Positions 57,748 to 64,000 of a stretch of 64,000 bases of DNA are shown here, in pieces. A model generated the notes under the pieces. That model made no database searches. It worked only from the letters and a program-made list of their open reading frames with translations, and was not told the DNA's origin. Position numbers and translations under genes: made by a program. Source of the DNA: Schizochytrium sp. TIO01 (Eukaryota; Sar; Bigyra; Thraustochytrida; Thraustochytriidae); contig SMSO01000032.1 of the NCBI GenBank assembly GCA_004764695.1, positions 8,576,668-8,640,667 of the forward strand. The letters are read 5' to 3'. Every line of letters starts with the position of its first letter. The first letter of the stretch is position 1.

Positions 57748-60700
57748 CTATTCATCTATAGGAGAGACTAGGAAGCTTTCTTCAAGGTCTGGAAAAGCCT
57801 CTAGCACACCTGCCAGAGCGTAAAAGTAACTTTTCTTCTGATTGGATGACTTGTAGGCAAAGCCGCCAAAGGGGTTGAGTTTCTCGTTGAAAGAAGGAGG
57901 AAGGATTTTCTCCCCATGGAAAATATAACAGAACTCGGTCTCCTCGCCTTCAAGCTGGAGTTTTTCGATTGTCACCTTTTGCCAACGGTCCTTTAAGCTA
58001 TGAACAGTTTGCTCAGGTAGCTCATATGGACCGTTGTAGCTTAATGCAGAACCGACTGTAAGAGCTGATGCAGAGATGAACTGGCGATCGGCACCAAAAT
58101 ATAAGAAGCCCCCATAATGTAGCAAGCGGCGAATAGTGCTCTTATCATTTTGATTTTCGAGGAAATGAAGCTCTGTCATGTCAAGATTGTGCACTGGATA
58201 GGCCCAGCAGTAAAAGTGAGCATCAGCTGGGATAAACCAATGTCGCTGCAAACCGCGACGATTTACACCTCGTTCTTTGTGCAAATTAACTCCGCCAAGA
58301 GGACTTATTCTACCTGTCAACTTTTTACCGAGTGAATAGTACCCAACGAACTTGCGAGGGCAAATGAAGGTGTATTGATTGTTTGCAAAGTCAATTTTAA
58401 TGTCTAGTCGAGGAGTTGACATCACACCGAAAGTATTTAGGTTAAGATAAGGCCATTGAGGAGGCTCAACCTGTGGGTCGAGGGAATCGTTGAAGATTGC
58501 TCCTTCAAGGCGATCTACGAGCGAATTACCATAAGACGCTTCTCTTTCTCCGACAAGCTCAAGCCATTTTAAAAACTGCTTTCGCGGCATTGCAGTCTCT
58601 CGATGCAGAGCACGACGTACAAAGTCTGCTAAATCGCTCACAAGTGCGAGGACCTTAGCACTGTGAGGATTATCAGACCCAGGCTCGTCATATTGGAGCT
58701 TACCATTGTATTTTTGTAGGAGATCAGGGGATAGCTCTGAGATTCTATGGATAATGTGATCAATCCTTTCCTTAAAGCTCTCTTTATTGTTATCGCTGAA
58801 GGCATGCTCTTGTAAACCTTCGAAGGATGCGTGGTTTTGAAAAATTTCGACCCGTGTTTCCTCTTCGAAAACCTCAACGTTGCCTGAATTCGGAGCTGCT
58901 GCGATGGAAGGCTTGCGCTCTTCGGTACTTTTCAGAGCTATTTTTTGACTTTTCTCAGGCTTTCTTTTGCCTACTACAAGCCTCAGAGATGTTTGGTAGG
59001 TCTCGATTTGCTTTATAAGAATCTTGTTCACAGCAAAGAGGAACAACTCACTAGGATGATCCAGATATAGGAACTGAATGTCTTGAAGCCCGTTCCATAG
59101 CAGGTCACCATCACTCCATGGGATTCTAGAGCCACGAAGATCAAGTTCACGAAGTGAAGGACAGTTTAAGCGAATAGAAGATGCAACATCGGCAAAGTTA
59201 CCCGAATGGTTGAGGCGTAGCTCGCGAAGAAATGGAGTCTTTTTGGTGAGATTGCGGATGTTTTCGTCAGTGAGATTACCAGAGAAGCTTACCAATGAGA
59301 GATAACGCATAGAACGACTGATACAGTTAATAAAGTTCGGGTACTCGTCCGTTTTCATGTGAACGTTCACATTATCGAGGTGTAAAGCTCGCAAGGATGA
59401 GCCACAACGTTTCATCAATTCTACCAGCGAGTGCCCATAAAATTCTGAGTTGGCATCGCAGTGAGGATCAATAACCAGCGCTAGCTCATGGAGACCAGTG
59501 CAATGATTTGCTATAGAAATAAGTGTGTCGTTCGTAAGATTCGGAAGGTTACGCAGACGAAGCTCGCGTAGGTACTTGTGACTGCCTTGGGCGATATGAG
59601 CAATACCAGAGTCAGAAACATCAAGACACGAGTCAAGAGTAAGTGATGTTAAAGCAATGGACCCTCTTTCATGGAAAGCCTGTAAACCTGCATCAGACAC
59701 CTTTGTGCAAAAGCTAAGGTTCAAGTTCTGTAGACTCTGACATTTGATGGCAACAAGCCTCAGCAAATCGTCATTGACACTTACACAGTGGGTTAGATCA
59801 AGAGTACGAACGCATTGGAACATACGTACAGGGTCCATTCTGCTAAACACGAAGGGGAGCCAGTACTCATTAAAATTCATTCCATTCTGCACGCGACGAA
59901 CACCTGCCCTTCCTGTGCAACAAAGCAACGTAGTACAAGGCAATTGGACTGGACAAAGCACACTCTTCTTTGCAATCTCTGATTCAACATCTACCAAAGG
60001 GAAAGGGTCCCCTTCTAAAACAAGAGTTTCTTTGAGGGATTTACGAAAGTGCTTGTAGGCACGGTATGATGCCCAGTCCGCCGAAGCCCAGAACAACGAA
60101 ATGCCGAATGTCAGAGGGCAAACAAGGATCTTCATCATCCAGCTCGCAACGTAAAGTGGAATCGAGGAGCATTGACTCACGTCATGTTCAGGATCCCACT
60201 GGAAGAACTCAGCCAACGCACGCTTCACAGATCTGAAGACCTTATCTTCACTACTAGGATGTTTCTTAAAAGTGGTGCTGTCGTCACGTTCGTGTAGATC
60301 ATCGCCATCTTCGATTCGCTGCAAATATATGTCCACATCAGAATCTCCAACAATATGACGGGCTAGTAGTAGATTGCGGAGTATGGGAATATCATTGAGC
60401 AGGTAATACGCTTCGACAAGTTGCCGGGTGACCGCTAATAACGAAGTTATAAGCGTGATTGAGAAAATAATACCAATAGTGCCATGCTGAAATGAAGTCA
60501 GGTAGACAATCTCCACAGCGAGCTGAGGCAGATCCTTGAGTAGCATGACTGCTGCGGTGAGGATCGACATGCGTGCAGCCATAAAATCAACCTTTGCTTG
60601 TGTGGAGATAGAATCTTTGATGAAACTCCCCACCGATTCTCCAATAATTTTTTGACGAAGTGATTCTTGATCTCTGAATGATTGCTTCACAAATACAGTG

Positions 60701-61593
60701 AAGCCCGAGATTGGCTCTACCAGAGCAAGAATGACGCCAAAGAAGTATTTTCGTATGCGCTTGGGATCCTTCCAGTCAACTTGCCTGAACATGGATGCAC
60801 CAATAACAAGACGGCCAAGAAAAGTAGCAGCAAGTGCAGCAACGGAGATCCAAAACAAAAATGACCAGAAGGTGGAGATCAAAGGCACAAGTTGAGTCAC
60901 TAGGAAGAGAATGTCGGTAATCATATTTGCACTTTCAAGAAGTGCGTCTATAATCCCACCATACATGTCTTGCCGTTGACGTTTCTCAAACTCGTGTGGT
61001 AGAGTAATGCGCCGTGGCATACCTTTTCCCTTCATCCACCGTGTTTGACAAAATGTTATTCCAAGAAGCCTTCCCATAGATTGACATGTTGTGGCTACAG
61101 GCTTAAAAAAGCTTGCAAAACTGTTTGTTTGACCTTTATATGCTTCCACAGGGTTATCAGACCTGAACATAACTTCATCATAAATTTCTGCATGGTACTC
61201 ATGAAGGTATTCAATTCTATCCATAAACTTGGAGACAATGCGCATAAAATCTTCTAAATCTCCCATGAGTGCCTCAGCTCCACTGCGATAAAGTTCACGA
61301 CCACGCTTAGCAGTATCCACCGCAGTTTTCCGAGAATGTTTCTCGTCTCCATGTTGACGAAGAGCACGGTAGTCAATCGTGTAGTAGTGGTCAATGTTTG
61401 CGAGGCGGTTGCCGATGGTGACAGCAGCCTCTACAAGCTTAGGGTCGTAAAGAAATTTACCATTTTCGATTGCCCGGATGAGGCGATGCTTGATAACAAC
61501 ATCCGTATCATGCTCTTTCGAGGCTTCACATTCTTCATCAATTATGTGATCAACTTCTTCGTTCTTACTTAGGATCCTTTCATACAAAGACAT
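57748..61593 (-). CDS. Multi-pass membrane protein with LRR domain and a distinctive C-terminal domain
   Basis: 1281 aa from the first ATG (61593, A at -3). Residues 1-210 are soluble and mainly helical. Hydrophobic segments lie at about 223-270, 285-310, 345-375, 380-410 and 495-525. The helix MLLKDLPQLAVEIVYL carries a D-x-PQL pattern like that of XK-related (scramblase-type) membrane proteins; this is a weak resemblance. Residues 590-880 are leucine-rich repeats of the F-box/AMN1 cysteine-containing type (LDLTHCVSVNDD, LNLSFCTKVSDAGL, LTLDSCLDVSDSGI, LRLRNLPNLTND). After a polar linker, residues 1061-1281 form a domain (YTFICPRKFV, GRISPLGGVNLH, FYCWAYPV, LLHYGGFLYF, SALTVGSALSYNGP, NPFGGFAY) found again in the next gene. 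Function unknown; a membrane receptor or lipid-handling role is speculative. Confidence 0.85.
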   Translation of the reverse strand: MSLYERILSKNEEVDHIIDEECEASKEHDTDVVIKHRLIRAIENGKFLYDPKLVEAAVTIGNRLANIDHYYTIDYRALRQHGDEKHSRKTAVDTAKRGRELYRSGAEALMGDLEDFMRIVSKFMDRIEYLHEYHAEIYDEVMFRSDNPVEAYKGQTNSFASFFKPVATTCQSMGRLLGITFCQTRWMKGKGMPRRITLPHEFEKRQRQDMYGGIIDALLESANMITDILFLVTQLVPLISTFWSFLFWISVAALAATFLGRLVIGASMFRQVDWKDPKRIRKYFFGVILALVEPISGFTVFVKQSFRDQESLRQKIIGESVGSFIKDSISTQAKVDFMAARMSILTAAVMLLKDLPQLAVEIVYLTSFQHGTIGIIFSITLITSLLAVTRQLVEAYYLLNDIPILRNLLLARHIVGDSDVDIYLQRIEDGDDLHERDDSTTFKKHPSSEDKVFRSVKRALAEFFQWDPEHDVSQCSSIPLYVASWMMKILVCPLTFGISLFWASADWASYRAYKHFRKSLKETLVLEGDPFPLVDVESEIAKKSVLCPVQLPCTTLLCCTGRAGVRRVQNGMNFNEYWLPFVFSRMDPVRMFQCVRTLDLTHCVSVNDDLLRLVAIKCQSLQNLNLSFCTKVSDAGLQAFHERGSIALTSLTLDSCLDVSDSGIAHIAQGSHKYLRELRLRNLPNLTNDTLISIANHCTGLHELALVIDPHCDANSEFYGHSLVELMKRCGSSLRALHLDNVNVHMKTDEYPNFINCISRSMRYLSLVSFSGNLTDENIRNLTKKTPFLRELRLNHSGNFADVASSIRLNCPSLRELDLRGSRIPWSDGDLLWNGLQDIQFLYLDHPSELFLFAVNKILIKQIETYQTSLRLVVGKRKPEKSQKIALKSTEERKPSIAAAPNSGNVEVFEEETRVEIFQNHASFEGLQEHAFSDNNKESFKERIDHIIHRISELSPDLLQKYNGKLQYDEPGSDNPHSAKVLALVSDLADFVRRALHRETAMPRKQFLKWLELVGEREASYGNSLVDRLEGAIFNDSLDPQVEPPQWPYLNLNTFGVMSTPRLDIKIDFANNQYTFICPRKFVGYYSLGKKLTGRISPLGGVNLHKERGVNRRGLQRHWFIPADAHFYCWAYPVHNLDMTELHFLENQNDKSTIRRLLHYGGFLYFGADRQFISASALTVGSALSYNGPYELPEQTVHSLKDRWQKVTIEKLQLEGEETEFCYIFHGEKILPPSFNEKLNPFGGFAYKSSNQKKSYFYALAGVLEAFPDLEESFLVSPIDE

Positions 61594-63314
61594 ATTATCT
61601 AAATCTGTTCTGAGCGCAGCAGCTTCCAACTGGGGGGGGGGGAGAACCTTCACTTCACTCTATCTGACGCCCATCAGGTGCTCGATTGCCTTGCCCGGAC
61701 TCAATGAAAGCAGTTCGGAGTTTGGGGTCTGCTGTCGAGACCGTCGCTATTGTCCAGGAGGGATTTTAAAAAATGGTACCCGTAAGTACCTACTCTCAAA
61801 GCACCTTCCCGAAAGGGCTTTCTATTCGAAGAGTGCTTTTTTTGTTTTAACACGGCAATGCTTTCCACTTTTAATTAATACAGGAACAATGAATTGGCGA
61901 ATCCAAGTTCAGTCCAAGTGCTGCGGTTTATGATTTTCTTGTTGAACAGGCTTACAGACTGAGCTGCTTATGTCGAAAGCAACAGTGGGATTGATGCTAA
62001 TTGAGAATAAAGTCTGCTCATCCAGAGGAAGATTGAAAAGCCTTTAGATTGCAGATACAAATAGGTAGTTTTGCTCGAAAATTCAGGTTGGATGCAAAGG
62101 ACACCAACATTAAGTATACCAGCGGCTACCTAGTATATTTGATAGGAATATAGTAGATAGTATATTTGTAGGCTACTCGTAATAATACAAGCATGTGCAC
62201 ACGCAGGCCTCGTGTGCTAGCCTGCTTATATACTAAAGCCATCCTGACTAAGACAATGAGCTTGGCTGGTCCTGTGCCACATATTTGGTAGAACTGTAGT
62301 AGCTTTCAGAGTATGTTTCATGTGCGAGAATGTAGTTGCTGACCCATCTTCATTTTAAAAGGCACCCAAGCTTGAAGTTGAAATATCTCAAGCTTTAGAT
62401 GCGTGTGCACCAAAAAGTTTTGATTAAAGAAAAAAAGGATTCAACCATTGGTTATGATCATTCTGATATAGTGATGAAGTTAAACTTGCGGAACTTGGCA
62501 AAGTAAGTAGTAGTTCTACTGAAGTCACTACATCGGTGTTCTGGTATTATTCTCTTCAAGCTGGATATCTTGGCACGTGCTCTACCAAGTCAATGCTTTC
62601 TGGAGGTTTGTATTTTTTGGATTCTTCAGCACCTGCTCAAAGCATCCAACTAAAATTGAATGGAATTTGCACTTAGGTCGAGGGGCTGTTGAGAGAAAAC
62701 TGTTGGAGACTAAATCCTTGCCAAAGTCGCAGGAGCGGAAGCTAAGAAGTGAGCACGCTACCCCTTCCCCCGCTTTCATCCAAAATCATTTACGCCACTT
62801 GTAATGTTGTGCTCACTAATACAAAAATGCAGTGTGCACGTGCATGGTGTGTGTGCAGCCAGAAAATGTTTTCCGCTACCCCAAGATGACGAGCTCATTG
62901 AAGGGCAGGCTGCCAAGAGCACTACGCATTGACTTATTCACGAGAGGCGAGGCGTCATATAATTTCAAACATCAGCCTAATTGCCTGCATAAAAATCTTC
63001 CCAGTTCGATCTGAACGAGTAATTAGCAGGAAATTGTTGTCAATGAAGATCACATTACCCCTATGGAGAATAGACTGAGCATCAGTGAAAAATATTCAAG
63101 TTCTCACATGTTAAGCATATGGTTTACTCCCATCTGAATTGATGATGAAGCTATTTAGTAGAAATGAAAGGTAATCAATGTGCTTGATCACACAGTTTTT
63201 CAAGATGCAAAATAGTTCAATTTCAAAGGAGATTTACATGCAAATATACACAACACTCGGAGTGATAGGAGATGTACAAATCCGAATAGAATTTAAAAAA
63301 AAGTATAGTATAAT
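61594..63314. other. Intergenic spacer with G11 tract
   Basis: Separates the two paralogues. A run of eleven G lies at 61632-61642, just upstream of the chosen start, within an open GTG-led extension that was not adopted. The rest is AT-rich without genes. Confidence 0.6.
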
Positions 63315-64000
63315 TTAATGATGAAGAGGTTTAGGAATAAGGTCATCCGGGATGACCTCGAGGACATTGCAGAGGGAATAGAAGTAGCTATCATATTTTT
63401 TCGTTGGGTCTTTGGAATCAACTCTGTACGCAAATCCACCGAATTGGTTCTTTGTCTTGTTAAACACAGGTGGAAGAATAGTTTCATTTTGGAAAATATA
63501 GCAGAAGTAAGCCTTTTCAGCAATTTCGGGAATGAGACCCTGAATGGTGACTTCTTGCCAACGTTTCTCGGCTCCCAAGAGCTCTACAGTTTGGTCTGGT
63601 AGCTTGAAGGGGCCGTTAAAGCTAAGAGCTGATCCTATCGTAAGTGCAGATGCAGCGACGAAGTGACGATCAGCATCGAAATAGAGATAGCCACCGTAGT
63701 GCAGAAATCGACGCACAGTATCGCCGTAGCGCTGATGCTCAAGGAAGTTGAGTAAGGAAGAGTCGAGGCCCTCAACAGGATATGCCCAACAGTAGAATCG
63801 TGCATTTTCTGGAATGAACCAAAACTGTTGAAGACCTGCACGTGTTGCACCGGGAACCTGGTGTAAGTTCACCTCACCCAATGGACTGATTTTACCCTTG
63901 AGAAACTTGTTGTCCAATGAAAGTGAAAAGATGTCCACAAATTCATCAGGGCAGATAAATTCATACTCGTTCTTAGAAAAATCGATTTTGATGTTGAGAC
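63315..64000 (-). CDS. Paralogue of the LRR membrane protein, C-terminal domain only (5' end outside window)
   Basis: The frame is open from the window edge (minus strand) to the TAA at 63315, giving 228 visible codons; the N-terminal part lies beyond base 64000. It aligns from end to end with residues 1061-1281 of the gene at 57748-61593: FICPDEFV against FICPRKFV, ISPLGEVNLH against ISPLGGVNLH, FYCWAYPV identical, LHYGGYLYFDADR against LHYGGFLYFGADR, ASALTIGSALSFNGP against ASALTVGSALSYNGP, ILPPVFN against ILPPSFN, FGGFAY identical. Roughly half or more of positions are identical by eye. Both genes have the same orientation, so this is a tandem duplicate. Whether the LRR and membrane parts are also present cannot be seen. 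Confidence 0.85.
   Translation of the reverse strand, partial: LNIKIDFSKNEYEFICPDEFVDIFSLSLDNKFLKGKISPLGEVNLHQVPGATRAGLQQFWFIPENARFYCWAYPVEGLDSSLLNFLEHQRYGDTVRRFLHYGGYLYFDADRHFVAASALTIGSALSFNGPFKLPDQTVELLGAEKRWQEVTIQGLIPEIAEKAYFCYIFQNETILPPVFNKTKNQFGGFAYRVDSKDPTKKYDSYFYSLCNVLEVIPDDLIPKPLHH

Overview
The window is nuclear DNA from a unicellular eukaryote. Genes are long, mostly single-exon ORFs on both strands, separated by AT-rich or microsatellite-rich spacers. It contains two nuclear-type tRNA genes, one clear spliceosomal intron, an intraflagellar transport subunit, an unconventional myosin, an actin-linked calponin-homology protein and a mitochondrially targeted acyl-CoA dehydrogenase. 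The cell is therefore a flagellated, mitochondriate protist. An intron-poor stramenopile of the labyrinthulomycete/thraustochytrid kind fits best, but that is an inference and the lineage is not proven here.

Layout. 1-477: C-terminal end of a TPR protein, convergent with IFT46 (2104-701, minus). 2779-4840 (minus): two-exon acyl-CoA dehydrogenase. 5754-7216 (plus): unrecognised protein whose frame is broken once. 8166-10217 (plus): RGG-rich protein ending in an Nbr1/ILRUN-type FW domain. 11099-11950 (minus): Lys/Ser-rich hypothetical protein. 11951-15915: gene-free, microsatellite-rich. 15916-17034 (minus): seven-helix membrane protein. 18427-21711 (minus): C1-C2-transmembrane protein resembling MCTPs. 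21712-26694: spacer with two near-identical tRNA-Gln(UUG) genes. 26695-28674 (plus): CH-domain protein with a C-terminal membrane anchor. 30138-31712 (minus): membrane-inserted sulfotransferase. 31713-52621: a 20.9-kb gene desert packed with mainly 4-bp microsatellites, including about 294 bp of GATT. 52622-57304 (plus): 1560-aa myosin with IQ, PH-like and TPR tail. 57748-61593 (minus): multi-pass membrane/LRR protein with a C-terminal domain repeated in a second, edge-truncated gene at 63315-64000 (minus).

There is no operon-like pathway. Several neighbours fall at the cytoskeleton-membrane interface (myosin, CH-anchor, MCTP-like, LRR-membrane), but co-regulation cannot be inferred. The most unusual items are the membrane/LRR protein with its private C-terminal domain and tandem paralogue, the KASH-like CH-anchor protein, the sulfotransferase with membrane segments between its two PAPS motifs, the myosin with an RGG insert and TPR tail, and the microsatellite desert.
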